A stretch of DNA of 64,000 bases from Craspedostauros australis (GCA_026770025.1 JAMXDE010000020.1:248001-312000), one strand, 5' to 3'. Positions 10,951-22,175 are shown, numbered from the stretch's first letter. The notes: a model not told the origin generated them from the sequence alone. Translations and numbers: made by a program.

Positions 10951-11954
10951 GTTGGGTGTTGGACTTCGCGAAGGAGACAGGAAGATGTTTTGCGGATTCG
11001 TGGATGGTTCTCATTTTTTCCGAAGCTGATGTTGAAGGCGTGTCACGAATTGAGTCTTGGGTCGAATCCACAGATTCAACCGCACATTTGCGAGACAGAA
11101 ATCCACGTTTTGACAGTTAGGAGATATTTTGATGAAGAAACAGCGATATTTTGTAAGATCGTATGTTCCCATGTGTCACGTGTGGGACCAATGAAAACGC
11201 GTCGCAAGGTGGTTGGCATGGATACGTCATCATGATCGCCAACGCGCGCAATTGGACGGTTGATGTGTGGTTGACGTGCGCGTGCGGATACGAGTGCGTT
11301 GATTGTTGATGTTGGTGCTGTCGATGTTGTTGAATTTCGGTGTGTGACGTTCGACTCTCAGCTGTTGAATGGTGCGGGAGGGGGTGAAGGACATCACGAC
11401 GACTGCGGATGGACCTCTCTTTTTGGCGGAGTCCGTGTGCGAGTTTGGGTGGGTTGAATGTCACGATGAGGAATGGTTGTCACCACCTTGCCAAAGCGAA
11501 AAGAGCTAAACCAAGGGAACAAGCCAAATCGACCGACCGATCGCTCGCCCCATCAATCAATCGCGTCGATCCCCCGTTGATGGTTGAGATCCTTTCGTGA
11601 CGACAGCAACATCATCGTCCACCGCTCGTTCAGCGCAGTACGCGTGTTCAGTACGAATACTGATCTACGACCTGCTCTAACAGTGCTGTGGTGTAAGATT
11701 TGCACTCTGCCTGCATTGCACCCAAACAGGATACGACATCCATCATTGGAGCCATCTGAAACAAGTACGCAAGGCAACCAAGCGAAGTCATTGCGCATTC
11801 CACATTGCACGTCCCACGTTGTACACCACCAACAGGACAAGCACGCAACCGAGAGACAATCGACAATAGCTCACTGAACTCCGCTTCAAACCACTGCACA
11901 CCACTGCACACCACCACTTGACAACGGAGATAGCCAAAGAGACGAAGCGCAGCA
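10951..11954. other. Divergent promoter region between the LCMT-GNAT and coiled-coil genes
   Basis: About 1 kb separating two outward-facing starts. It contains simple-sequence islands, and short GA runs lie just inside the LCMT-GNAT leader, but no frame with recognisable protein similarity or conserved splice structure. Confidence 0.6.
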
Positions 11955-14900
11955 ATGAGGTTCTCGAAATACGCGCTGATCGCGGCCATTGCCCTTCCGG
12001 CCAGTGTGTCTGCCTTCCTCCCGAACTTCCGCGCATCACTCTGGCCTACATCGGGGCGACAGCACAGCAAGCAGCTACCACCCAAGCAAGAGCTGCGCAT
12101 GGCGGACTACATCGATCTTGGTGACGACTTTACTCCCAAGACGAAGACGAAGACGACGTCCAAGCCAGCCACCACCTCCAACGCGGCACCCAGCACAACT
12201 ACAAACGCAGCTCCGCCTCCTCCGACGCAACCTGTCGCCGACGCCGCTGCCAACGCTGCTGCCGCAACTCCATCAACTTCAACTCCACCGGCAACTGCCG
12301 CAACGGCCCAACAGCTGTCGGAAGAGGTCGCCGCCGCCGAAGCGCAGCGTCTCAAGGTCGAGAAGGCCCTTTCCGAAGCCGCTGCCAAGCAGAAGGCCGC
12401 CAAGGACCAGCTCGCACGTCAGATCGCCGATGCGGAGGCCGAAGCCGCTCGTTTGCAGCAGGAGGCGGCGCAGGTCGAGACCGCACTGGCAGCGAAGAAG
12501 GAGGTCCTGGCCGCCACAGAGGCGGAATTGGCAGAGGCCGCGGCCCAAGCAGCAGCGGCTGCCAAGGCTGCTGCTGCGGCAAGTGCCGCCGGTGGTGTGA
12601 CCAGCGCGGCCGCAGCCGCCGCACCGTTTGTCCTGGGACCGCTGGCGTTGGTGGCAGGTGGGCGCGCGGCATTGCAGAAACGAAGGGAAGTGCAGGAGGA
12701 AGCCGCGAAGAAGAAGGAGGAGGAGCTTGCCAAGCAGAAGGCCGAAGAGGCCAAGCAGGCATCGTCCAATAATGTGAGTCTACATCCTGCGTGACATCCT
12801 CGATCATTGATGCCGATTCATCGTGTTTGCCAACTTCAACCGTTGGCATGAGTGCGCTCGTGAGCGTGTTCATGGTGGCAGACCTTTTTCATCGGCATTT
12901 CACCTGCGGCCGTGCTGCTTTTTTGAAGCTGTTACGATGTTGCGATGATCGATTGTTCCTCTTTCGTCATCACACACTGACACACACCTATCCGTACAAC
13001 GCTCATCACTTTCTGACAATGTGAAATGTATCGGCATGTCATCTCGATTTTGCCATCAACTACGTGACGTCATTTGATGGCTTTTATGGTACTCAATCAT
13101 CCAATGACTTGACCATCATCAACACTAACAACGACAACAACAACAACAACAACGACGAATACTGCCACTCATCCAATTCATGCGCAGTCGCTGCCCATCG
13201 CAGCCGCCACAGCCGCACTCGGAGTTGCCTTGGGAACAGGAATCTTCGCCGGCAACGACCTCAGCGTCCTCCCGACCTTCATGGACGACTATACCGATGA
13301 CTCCGAACAACCCATGGAAATCACCATGCAATCCGCGGCTGATCGCCTTGCTCGGATGGCAGAAGCCAGGGAGGAATACGAGGCAAGCCGCGAGGCTGCT
13401 GTGGAGGAGGACAGTGCCCCGGAGGTCGTGGCGGCAGTGACCGAGACCAAGATCGCAGAACAAACGCAAGCGAAGGCTGAGGAAGCGGCCAAGATCGCGG
13501 AACAAGCGAAGGCAAAGGCAGGAGAGGAGGCCAAGATCGCGGAGGATAAACTCATGAAGGCGGAGGCCGAAGCCAAGGAGGCAGAAAAGGCAGAGGCACA
13601 GGCTGCCAAAGAAGCGCAGGCGAAGGCCAATGCAGAAGTCAAGGCCACGGAAAAGGCGGAGGCCAAGGCAGCTGAAGAAGCACGCTTGGCTGCCAAGGCA
13701 GAGGAGAAGGCGGAAGCCGAGGCGAAGCTCAGCGATGAGACAGACAAACGCGAGCGTCTCAAGGCGGAGCGTGAAGCCCAGGCTGCCGAGGCTGCCCGTG
13801 TCAAGGCCGAAGCGGAGACCAAGGCTGCCGAGGAGGCACGCATCAAAGCAGAAGAGGCCACCCGTGCAGCCGAAGAGGCTGAGACCAGAGCCGCCGAGGA
13901 AGCGCGAGTGAAGGCCGAGCAGGAGGAGCAGGCCCGAATCGAAGCCGAAGAAAAGGCCGCGGAAGAGGCCCGTCTCCGAGCTGAAGCCGAAGAAAAGGCA
14001 CGCATTGAGGAGGAAGCTCGATTGCAAGCGGAACAAAAGGCTAAGGCTGAAGAAGAGGCTCGCGTGAAGGCAGAAGAAGCCAAAGTCAAGGCTGAGGAGG
14101 AGGCCCGCGCAAAAGCTGAGGAAGAGGCTCGCGTGAAGGCAGAAGAGGAGGCAAGAATTAAGGCAGAGGAAGAAGCCCGCGTGAAGGCAGAAGAAGAAGC
14201 ACGTGTGAAGGCGGAGGAAGAGGCCCGCGTGAAGGCTGAAGAGGAAGCAAGAATCAAGGCGGAAGAAGAAGCCAGAGTCAAGGCTGAAGAGGAGGCACGG
14301 ATTAAGGCAGAAGAGGAAGCAAGAATCAAGGCGGAAGAGGAGGCCAGAGTCAAAGCAGAAGAGGAAGCCCGTGTGAAAGCCGAGGAAGAGGCCCGCGTAA
14401 AGGCAGAGGAGGAAGCAAGAATCAAGGCTGAAGAGGAGGCTAGAATTAAGGCAGAGGAAGAGGCTCGCGTGAAGGCAGAAGAGGAGGCTAGAATCAAGGC
14501 AGAGGAAGAAGTAAGAATCAAGGCGGAAGAAGAAGCCAGAGTCAAAGCAGAAGAAGAGGCTCGCGTGAAGGCAGAAGAGGAGGCTCGTGTGAAGGCCGAA
14601 GAGGAAGCCAGAATCAAGGCTGAGCAAGAGGCCAGAGTCAAAGCAGAAGAAGAAGCACGCGTGAAGGCAGAAGAGGAGGCCAGAGTCAAAGCAGAGGAAG
14701 AGGCTCGTGTAAAGGCAGAAGAGGAAGCCCGCGTGAAGGCTGAGGAGGAAGCAAGAATCAAGGCGGAAGAGGAGGCTCGTGTAAAGGCGGAGGAAGAGGC
14801 AAGAATTAAAGCTGAGGAGGAGGCAGCGCGCGTGAAGGCCGAAGAAGAAGCCAAGGCAAAGGCAGAAGAAGAAGCACGCGTGAAGGCTGAGGCAGATGCC

Positions 14901-16211
14901 AAGGCACGAGCCGAGGAAGAGGCCCGTGTGAAGGCGAACGAAGAGGAAGCAGCAAGACAACGAGCCGAAGCAGTGGCCAAGTCAAGGGAAGCCAGGGAGG
15001 CCGCAATCGCTGCGGCTTCGCCACCTGCCGCTTCATCTGCATCAACTGCTCCAGCACTGTCGTCAATGTTCAACTTTGACGACAAGGTCGTGTTCTTCGG
15101 CACTGAAATCCCTACTAGCGTTGCGTATGGCGTCCCAGCAGCTGCATTTCTCGCTGCAGCTGGTGCCGGCGCAATGGCTCAGGAAGAGGCCGAGGGTGGT
15201 AACTCATCGTCTTCAAAATCTTCCAGCGATAAGCCATCGGGTGGTGGATCGCCACCGAAGACGACCATGAAGGTTGATTCCCAGCCCAAATCTGGGAAAT
15301 CAGGAAACGCTTACCTCGACACCATCAAGTCCAGCGATGACGACCAGCCATCTGGCCCTGGTGTGCGGACGTACGTTGACAGTCTTCCGAGCGATTCCTC
15401 CTCCAGAGAAGGCGGCGCTGGGATGTCCAACTACCTTGATGCTCTGCGATCGTCGTCGTCTGAGCTTGCATCCACTGGAGCAAGTCCGTTCGGCGGTTCC
15501 TACCTCGAATCGTTGGATGGGGCCACGCTCGACATCAGCGTTGTCGAAAGGGTGAAGCGAAACCCCACGCTCCCGATCATCGAGCCGGTCAGCACGGCAC
15601 GTCCAACCTTCGTCGTCGCCTCCCCAGATCGCGTCGATCCTGCCACCATCCCACCGGAAGTCGCCGTCGACATTGTCTCGGACAGCACTACTCCAGAGCA
15701 ACCATCGACAGGCTCCTACCTGGAAAGCCTTCGTACACCAGCAGGCTCCACGAACAAGCCTGCGGGCAGTTCTGCACCTGGTTCACCATCAGGGACCGGT
15801 ACAGGAATGCCATCCTACCTTGACAACGTCGGCCAAACATCCGTACCTGCGTCCACAGGCACTCCGAAGTCACCAACGATGAACGTGGATGCCGGACCAC
15901 CAAACGGTGGGCTGGGCGACGTGAATGGAGATATTGGTACTCCCAACGGCAGTATGAATGGAGGTGCAGGATCTGTCCCCACGAGCTACGACAACGGCAT
16001 GGTGTCGTTTGCTCCAAATGGAGGAACCGGCACAGTCAATGGCAACGAGGGCTCGGGCGCTAACCCATCCGGGCCCTCGGCGGGAGCAGGAATGAATGGG
16101 CAGGGAGGATCATCAACCGGACCATCATCATTCGCACCATCCGGAGGAGCGCGCAAGCAACCACCAACGGGACCAAACAGCAGCGGAGGATCGTACCTGG
16201 ACGGTCTTTAA
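11955..16211 (+). CDS. Plastid-targeted giant coiled-coil membrane protein with repeated SYL[DE]xL tail motifs
   Basis: Two exons joined in phase 0 (intron 12774-13187) give about 1280 residues. The N-terminus is a signal peptide ending SVSAFLP, a plastid-import motif. A Thr/Pro/Ala linker, an Ala/Glu/Lys coiled coil and two hydrophobic helices follow (around AAAPFVLGPLALVAGG and PIAAATAALGVALGTGIFAG, the second right after the splice joint). Several hundred residues of KAEEEAR[VI] octad repeats come next, a charged single alpha helix or coiled coil. After another hydrophobic stretch (SVAYGVPAAAFLAAAGAGA), a Ser/Gly/Pro-rich disordered tail carries seven short motifs of the form [GSAN]YLxxL (AYLDTI, TYVDSL, NYLDAL, SYLESL twice, SYLDNV, SYLDGL), the last forming the exact C-terminus. 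I do not recognise a named family. The layout suggests a plastid membrane-anchored rod with a multivalent binding tail; that role is inference. Confidence 0.85.
14090..14860 (+). repeat. 24-base coding repeat encoding the KAEEEAR octad
   Basis: Dozens of imperfect 24-base units (AAGGCxGAxGAxGAxGCxxGxxTx) encode the charged octad of the plastid coiled-coil protein. Units differ mostly at synonymous sites, so the amino-acid pattern is kept while the DNA drifts. A three-residue-longer unit (EEAAR) occurs near the end. Confidence 0.9.
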
Positions 16212-17542
16212 ATACGGACATGCGCACCGTGTAGTTTTATGTATGGTGCTTTTTGACCATCACCCTCACCATCTCGCGCTCAATCGTCACAAGCACAATC
16301 ACCATCGAGTGGGATCCGTTGTGGTGCTTGCATGATGCATGCACACACAGACGGGTCGGTGTATGGTATGCACTCAGGAGTGCAGTGTGCATACGAAACA
16401 ATGACGAGATGGGGTTGCGACAGCGAAGGAAAGAAGGTACGACAACAACGATGACGTTGACAACACAAGCAACCGTGACTATCTCCCTTGTTGTTCCCTC
16501 ACATCACATCTGACACAACCTTTGGTGCCATTGCACTCTACTTTCGCTCCTGCCGTACTCATACCAAACCATGACGAACCACACGTCGCTTCCATCTTGC
16601 AACCTACGAGTAGGAACGTCAGAATGGGGAGTCGATGTCCTTCTTCCACAGCGATCGACACCAAGTACAAATTCGCATGCGCATGACACAGGTCTGAGCC
16701 ATACAGAAGTAAGCGCAAATCGCAAACATCACACGGGGTTTGGGGGTCGCGGACAACCTTGCAGCTTGGCATGGTGTTGATGCCCTTTCTCCATTTTCAA
16801 ATGCCACATCTCATCCTTTGCTCAATTCCCCCAACAAGCAAGCTATCAACCAAATCAGTCAATCACCCAACTGAGATCTACCATCATGTATGGCATGATT
16901 ACATGAACCGTTGTGTTGCGGAACAATCGAAGCCAACACTATTTTGGCAATCGAATGACACACCAGCAACGAACGCAGCAATACAACTAGAATCTACTCC
17001 ATTATCTCTGAACCAGCTCTCTCATCTGACCTCTCTCTCTCTGCATCACTGGAGAGAGAGAGAGAGCCATCGACATATGGAGGATAGGCATTGCTGAAGT
17101 TGTCACTGGTGTGCTACGACTATACGATCTCCTCTCACCTGTCATACTTGATTCCATCTGATGTCGCGGAGTGCTGCGTTGTGTGCGACCAACACAAGCA
17201 AGTTCGTGGCAACCCTTCAACCAGAAAGGCGAAACAACCACACCAAACCACGACTTGACTAATGCGACTCCAAAAAAAGCAAGACCAAATCCAACGTCTT
17301 GTTGTGTCTCGCGATCTGGCTCCATTTCTGTCACGGGTGCGAACACAACTGAGCCTGTCCGAATGTGTGCAGAAACACGCGCTGACAGCACGACACGAAG
17401 GCGATCGAACGCGAAGACGACACAAAAACCAAAGCACGACAACGATTGATCAGCGATTGAGCACAAGAGACGAAGGAAAGACACCATCGATCGATCACCA
17501 GAGCAATCAAGCACCCAACATCCAAGCAGGAAGCGAATCAAG
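16212..17542. other. Spacer upstream of the CHMP5 gene
   Basis: 1.3 kb between two plus-strand genes. It holds the 3' end of the coiled-coil gene, a CT/GA inverted repeat and the A/C-rich leader of CHMP5. No supportable gene found on either strand. Confidence 0.6.
17031..17066. repeat. CT/GA inverted repeat (potential hairpin)
   Basis: A run of CT dinucleotides, a short spacer (GCATCACTG) and a complementary run of GA dinucleotides. Arms of about 12-14 bases could pair. It lies ~480 bases upstream of CHMP5 in non-coding DNA. Confidence 0.75.
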
Positions 17543-18193
17543 ATGAACCGCGTGTTCGGAAAGAAGAAGAAGGCAGCCCCGGCACCGACGCTGGACGAGG
17601 CCTCGTCCGGGCTGAACAACCGCATAGGCAGCATGGACACCAAGATCGCAAGTCTGGAAAGCGAGCTGCGCGTGTACAAGGACAAGATGAAGAAGACCAA
17701 GAACCCTGCAGCCAAGAAGAATCTGCAGAGGCGCGCCATGGATGTCCTGAAACGAAAGCGCATGTACGAGCAGCAGCGCGATACGATCGCCGGACAGGCC
17801 CACAACATCGACCAGGCCAGCTTTGGCATTGAGTCCGCCAAGGCGAACGTCGCCACCGTGGCGGCCATGAAGGCTGCCAACGCGGAGCTCAAGAGGACGA
17901 TCAAGAAGGAGCTGAACATCGATGAGATCGAGGACATGACAGATGACATGGCGGATATGATGGACGACTTCAACGAGATCAACGAAACGTTGGGCAGAAA
18001 CTTCTCGACGCCGGAAGATCTCGACGAGGCTGACCTCGATGCGGAGCTGGAGATGCTCGACGACGAGCTTGAGGATGAGCTGGAGACGGAGAGCACGCCG
18101 AGCTATCTGCAACCGACCTCACTTCCTGCCACTCCCACCGACATTCCCAGCAACGCAACTCCAGCGAACAAGACCAATCAGTTGACGTCGTAG
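17543..18193 (+). CDS. CHMP5/Vps60, ESCRT-III-associated SNF7-family protein
   Basis: A single-exon, acidic-tailed protein of 216 residues, the usual length for the family. It starts MNRVFGKKKK, close to the MNRLFGR start of animal CHMP5. It continues with the basic amphipathic first helices, the RKRMYEQQRD-type segment (here KRKRMYEQQRDTIAGQ), and the acidic IEDMTDDMADMMDDFNEI helix. Near the C-terminus DLDAELEMLDDEL is followed by SYLQP, as in CHMP5 proteins. It acts with Vta1/LIP5 and Vps4 in ESCRT-III remodelling at endosomes. The ATG at 17543 begins right at the conserved N-terminus, so the start is secure. It converges with the Sgf11-like gene. Confidence 0.93.
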   Translation: MNRVFGKKKKAAPAPTLDEASSGLNNRIGSMDTKIASLESELRVYKDKMKKTKNPAAKKNLQRRAMDVLKRKRMYEQQRDTIAGQAHNIDQASFGIESAKANVATVAAMKAANAELKRTIKKELNIDEIEDMTDDMADMMDDFNEINETLGRNFSTPEDLDEADLDAELEMLDDELEDELETESTPSYLQPTSLPATPTDIPSNATPANKTNQLTS

Positions 18194-18763
18194 ACGCAAC
18201 TCGGCTCAGGACCGATCTGATCGGATCTTATCACCGCGGCGATGCTTCCACAACCTTGCAGACCGCCATAACTGTATTCGAGTTGTGTATTTGCAATGGC
18301 AGGAGTGGGATGGAGCAGAGTACTCTGCATCGTTCCTTCTCGTCAATTCCAGAGCACAGCATGAACAGACATAAATCTCTCTATATATAACGCTCCAAAC
18401 TAGCTTACCGACGCTATTGATGAATGGATGAATGAATGCAAGCGTTTGATATGAATGCATCCACATCTTGCGTTGTAGTTGCGTTAGACATGCCTGCCGC
18501 CGAGTCGTACAACATGCGAAGCTGTGATCGGCTTCGACTCTGTTCTCTGGTACCATTCATTCCCTCTTCACAAAGTGGTTTGTTCCACGCAAGACATCTT
18601 CGCCTTGCCTCATCTTGCAGCTTCGTGGTCGTGGTCGTGGTGCTCCTTGCGCTCGCGTTGGTGCGGATGTGATCATAACATACCTAGCGAGCATCTCTCT
18701 TCTCCTCTCACTCTTTCTCAACACTCCCTCCACCACCATGCTCGTCCGCCGCATCCTTCCCGA
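18194..18763. other. Convergent 3' spacer between CHMP5 and Sgf11 genes
   Basis: Non-coding. It contains the perfect 14-base palindrome GCAGAGTACTCTGC (18315-18328), part of a motif seen in other spacers of the window, and an AT stretch CTATATATAA near 18382. Confidence 0.6.
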
Positions 18764-19579
18764 TCAACGAGACGAACTGCTCGGCCTGCTGTTCGACAAC
18801 CCCATGCACTTGTCCAAATGCTGCGCGAATCGCAACGCACTGATCTGCCTCCCGCACAATCTGCATTCGCAGGGAGTTCGGAGTTCCTTCGGTGGAATCC
18901 GGCCCCAAATATCCGTCTGCGATGTTGCTTGGCGAGTGGAGAGAGCAGGGCTGCTGACTTCGCTCTTGCCGGCCCCCTTGGTTGGCGATCCGTACCTTGA
19001 CTTCCTGGGTGAGTCGCCCTTCCTTTGTCGCTTGTTATCGTCCGCGGATGGCACCTCCCGCTCACGATCTTCCGCGGTTGGCGTTCCGTACGGCGGTCGT
19101 TTGCGCGTCGGTGGGATCATGACTTCGGTGGAGTACTTGGCCAGATGCTCGTCGATGTCCGCCACGTCCACGACCTTGTCGTTCCTGCGACGATGCGTGG
19201 TGGGGCCTGCTGCCTTTGCAGCGTCTTGCGCCGATCTGTACAAATCCGGGTACATGCTCTTGCGTGAGACAGGCTCCGTCAACGTCGACGCAGCGATCTC
19301 CCCCGTCTTGATCAGGTGGTGCAAGTTGGACACAGCATCGCAGTACACCGAGCGTATCAATTCATCGTACACGTTGCGAGCGACCAGATCCGTGCGCAGG
19401 ATTTGCGTATCGTGCTGCAGTTGCTGTTGCTGCTGCTGCTGTTTATCTTTTCCCGGTGATGGCATTGACGCTGGATCTACTTCGCGAGAGTCTTTCGTTG
19501 GTGACGACATGGTCGGATGGTGCGGTCGTGTCGGCAATGCGGCGGAGGGGTGACTAGGCTCGTGCGAGCCTTTGCGCAT
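18764..19579 (-). CDS. Sgf11/ATXN7L3-like subunit of the SAGA deubiquitinase module
   Basis: 271 residues on one exon. The C-terminus has the compact Sgf11 zinc finger, C239-x2-C242-x11-H254-x3-C258, in the context CRLCGRQISALRFAQHLDKC, with the conserved R-F-A-x-H-L-x-K-C pattern. A helix near residues 65-95 (VYDELIRSVYCDAVSNLH) resembles the Sgf11 N-terminal helix that packs on Sgf73 and Sus1. Between them lie a polyglutamine run and a disordered basic region. In the SAGA complex Sgf11 activates the Ubp8/USP22 deubiquitinase on histone H2B. The annotated start is the first ATG; MSSPTKD about 23 residues later is an alternative. It is divergent with the LRRC57-like gene over 391 bases. Confidence 0.82.
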   Translation of the reverse strand: MRKGSHEPSHPSAALPTRPHHPTMSSPTKDSREVDPASMPSPGKDKQQQQQQQLQHDTQILRTDLVARNVYDELIRSVYCDAVSNLHHLIKTGEIAASTLTEPVSRKSMYPDLYRSAQDAAKAAGPTTHRRRNDKVVDVADIDEHLAKYSTEVMIPPTRKRPPYGTPTAEDREREVPSADDNKRQRKGDSPRKSRYGSPTKGAGKSEVSSPALSTRQATSQTDIWGRIPPKELRTPCECRLCGRQISALRFAQHLDKCMGLSNSRPSSSSR

Positions 19580-19970
19580 TGATTTGTGCGGGTGTTGCCG
19601 CCCTTGTTCTTGTTCGTGTTAGAATTCAGTAGGTCTTTGATAAATAGTTCGGGTTTGTGGATCTTGTGAGTTGTTCACGTTTTCGTCATCGATATTTCTG
19701 TCATAATTAGACATTCTTTTCGAATTTCTCATCTACACAAGATGTAGCAACAAACGCGAAAACACGAAAAACATGCAACGGAGCAGTTCTCTCATACTCT
19801 GCTTCTTTCGCATTGTTCACAAGAAGAGACAAGAGAGAAGTAGTCAATCAGCACCGCAGTTCTCACCCCACTTTTCGAGCATCTCTGTTCATCCTTCGGG
19901 CACTCAGCACTGAGACGGATTCCACAAGTATTACAATAGTGCGACAATCGTCATCACTGCAAGTTGAACC
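19580..19970. other. Short bidirectional promoter (Sgf11 / LRRC57-like)
   Basis: 391 bases between two divergent starts. AT-rich in the centre; no recognised binding site beyond that. Confidence 0.55.
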
Positions 19971-21411
19971 ATGGGAAACGCCATCGGAGGAAGTAAGCCA
20001 AAGAACAAGACTGGCCGCAAGATTGTTGCACAGGTCAGTGAAGCCCAAGCATGCTGCGCACAACCACGCACCTTGATGTGCAATTGGCACATCGTCCATG
20101 GAGGATATCGTCATTCCATCCCATGCCGGGTTCAAACAACTTTGATGCACTGATCATGAGATGGCAACGCTGTCACGATTACTGTCACTGTCAGAATCGA
20201 CATTCGCACTATCAGACACGCTCATCAACCCTTTCCTTCATCTCCATCGTTTCATCTTCTTCACATCACACCGACAACCACCAAATGCTGCAATACACCT
20301 ACCATGCACTCACATACCCATTCGCAGAAATTGGACAATGCCAAGAAGACCGGCATCTTGTCACTGAGTGAACATGGATTGGAAGCCGTTTTTCCCCAGA
20401 TATATGAGTGAGTTCATGCAGCCTCGCTGATGCATTGTGGTGTGCTGTTGTGTTGTCGTACACGAGAAGTTCTGGAGTGGAGTTTTCGACGAGTATTCAG
20501 GGAATGCATCTCGCACAATGGCATGCTCCTGCAATCGTCCTCCTTTGGAATTTGCACGGATCATTGTCAGCGGTTCGTTGGCATCGCCCTTCATCCTGCG
20601 CCGCAACCAGAGAATGTGCTGTGACTTTGGCCTGCATCACATTTCTCTGGATTCCCGACTCACCTACCTTTACTTTCATGCAATGCTTGCTTCATTCCAA
20701 ACCAGATTGACGAACCTCACAACGCTCGATCTGTCCCGCAATTCCTTGAAGAGCATCGGCGCCGTCAACAAACTGAAGGTGCTCAAATTGTTCAATGTGG
20801 ATGAAAACCGACTGAAAGCGGGCAGCTTGGCGTCGATACAGCATCTAACCAAGCTGCAAACGCTGTCCGCCAGCGGCAACCAACTGGGTAAGATGACGGC
20901 GACGGAGGGCGGCAAGCAGCTGGATCCGCTGCCGGACCTGCCGGCGAGCCTGAAGCAATTGAAGCTCAGCGCGAACGCACTGTCCTCCATCCCACCCACA
21001 ATACTGTCCAGCAATTTGCCCAAGCTGCAAAAGCTCGATCTGTCCAGCAACCAACTGGGAACCGTGCCTTCCGCAATCGGCCGCCTAACGCAGCTTGTGG
21101 AATTGAACCTCGATAACAATGTGATCGTCAATCTTCCCGAGCAGCTCGGCAAGCTGGTGAAGCTGAAGCAGCTGTCGCTGAAGAACAACAAGATGGTCGC
21201 CTTCATCGATGGCAAGGAGCAGTCGATACCCGCCACTGTATTTGCGGACACGCCATTGATAGATCTGAATTTGCATGGCAACCCCATGACGAGCACGCAA
21301 CTGAATCACATGAAGGGCTACGATGCTTTCCTGGAACGGCGGGAAAAAGTGAAGACATCTGCCCTGCATGGCGGCGCGCTGACGAATCTGGATGTGTGCG
21401 GGCTGGAGTAA
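19971..21411 (+). CDS. LRRC57-like N-myristoylated leucine-rich repeat protein
   Basis: Three exons, 19971-20033, 20328-20407 and 20706-21411, join in frame to 282 residues; donors are GTCAGT and GTGAGT, acceptors CGCAG and ACCAG. The start MGNAIGGSK has Gly2 for N-myristoylation, as in animal LRRC57. The second exon supplies AKKTGILSLSEHGL, matching the KTGVFQLKDRGL segment of that family. The third exon encodes about eight LRRs (LTNLTTLDLSRN, LPKLQKLDLSSNQL, LKQLSLKNNKM), and the C-terminal GYDAFLERREKVK corresponds to the family's GYDKYMERFTATKKK. Function is poorly known even in animals; it is probably a membrane-tethered interaction scaffold. The small exons were found from splice signals and homology rather than length. 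Confidence 0.85.
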
Positions 21412-21758
21412 AATTAATTGGAGTGGATATGTTCTTATGGATCACGGAACTGTGCTGAGTCGAGCAAAATTGAGCAGAGACAGCCGTGCTCCGATCAATG
21501 CGCTGCATCATTGGATGGGCAGTGACGACGAACTAGTATGCAGAGTCTTAGCATGATTCATCCTAGTATCGACATTGCATGAATGGATGGATATAGCGAG
21601 GCACGGGCTCAATATGGAGTGGACGAATGCTTGTCGGAAGTTGCGAAGCTTGTGGTGGGGCCATGATGCCAGTACTCTTGCACTTTTGCACTCTCCCACA
21701 TTGGGACTGCTCGAGCACGGTCGAGCCCAGCGTACTCATCGTCGAATGCAATACTTGC
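21412..21758. other. Convergent 3' spacer
   Basis: 347 bases between two gene ends; contains one GTACTC word but no gene-like sequence. Confidence 0.55.
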
Positions 21759-22175
21759 TCAGCACCTTCCTCCATTCAAAATGGGCTTGCACACCTCATC
21801 TCCCAAGTCCGCAGTCGCAGGAATGATGATACCTGCCACCAACAGCACAATCACTGCCACGATGAAGGATCCTGCCACCACCTTGGAAATGAAGTCGTCC
21901 GTGTTATTGTTGAGCGCAGCGTCGAGATCGTACTCATCGGCATCGTCGGGAATGCCCAATTGCTTGCGTCGATCGCTGCGAATCTGCTTGCCAACTGTCT
22001 GCTTCTGCTGCTTGTTGCCGCGTGGATTCCACGCAGTCAAGGATGACGTCGGCATGGGAGAAGTGCCGATCACCGAATCTGCAGATCGGTGAATGACGAA
22101 TGCTTCGAGCTTGCCGATCAGCAACGCCGACACGGCACAGAGGAAGAAGGTCGCAGCTCTCATGATGGCAGTCAA
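21759..22175 (-). CDS. Small plastid-targeted membrane protein of unknown function
   Basis: 138 residues, single exon. The N-terminus is a hydrophobic signal (MRAATFFLCAVSALLIGKL) followed by EAFVIH, which fits an ASAF-type plastid import site with Phe at +1. The mature part is basic, then acidic (DDADEYDLDAAL), then one membrane span of ~25 residues (VVAGSFIVAVIVLLVAGIII). The short tail has two cysteines (GDEVCKPILNGGRC). I do not recognise a family. The layout fits a thylakoid or inner-envelope single-span protein with a small exposed disulfide loop; that is inference. Two possible starts lie five codons apart. Confidence 0.65.
   Translation of the reverse strand: MTAIMRAATFFLCAVSALLIGKLEAFVIHRSADSVIGTSPMPTSSLTAWNPRGNKQQKQTVGKQIRSDRRKQLGIPDDADEYDLDAALNNNTDDFISKVVAGSFIVAVIVLLVAGIIIPATADLGDEVCKPILNGGRC

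Noticed and set aside
13125-15103. Two ~600-codon minus-strand frames opposite the coiled-coil repeats
   Set aside because: They are antisense of the KAEEEAR repeat, giving artificial Leu/Phe/Cys-rich or Ala/Ser-rich repeats; the sense strand has signal peptide and splice structure.
18120-18150. SYLQP in CHMP5 as a relative of the SYLxxL tail motif of the neighbouring plastid protein
   Set aside because: The CHMP5 sequence is explained by that family's own conserved C-terminus (DSSYLDEA in animals) and the protein is cytosolic.
18615-19553. 312-codon plus-strand frame over the Sgf11-like gene
   Set aside because: Minus strand carries the zinc finger and the conserved helix; the plus frame has only a long polycysteine run from the polyglutamine codons.
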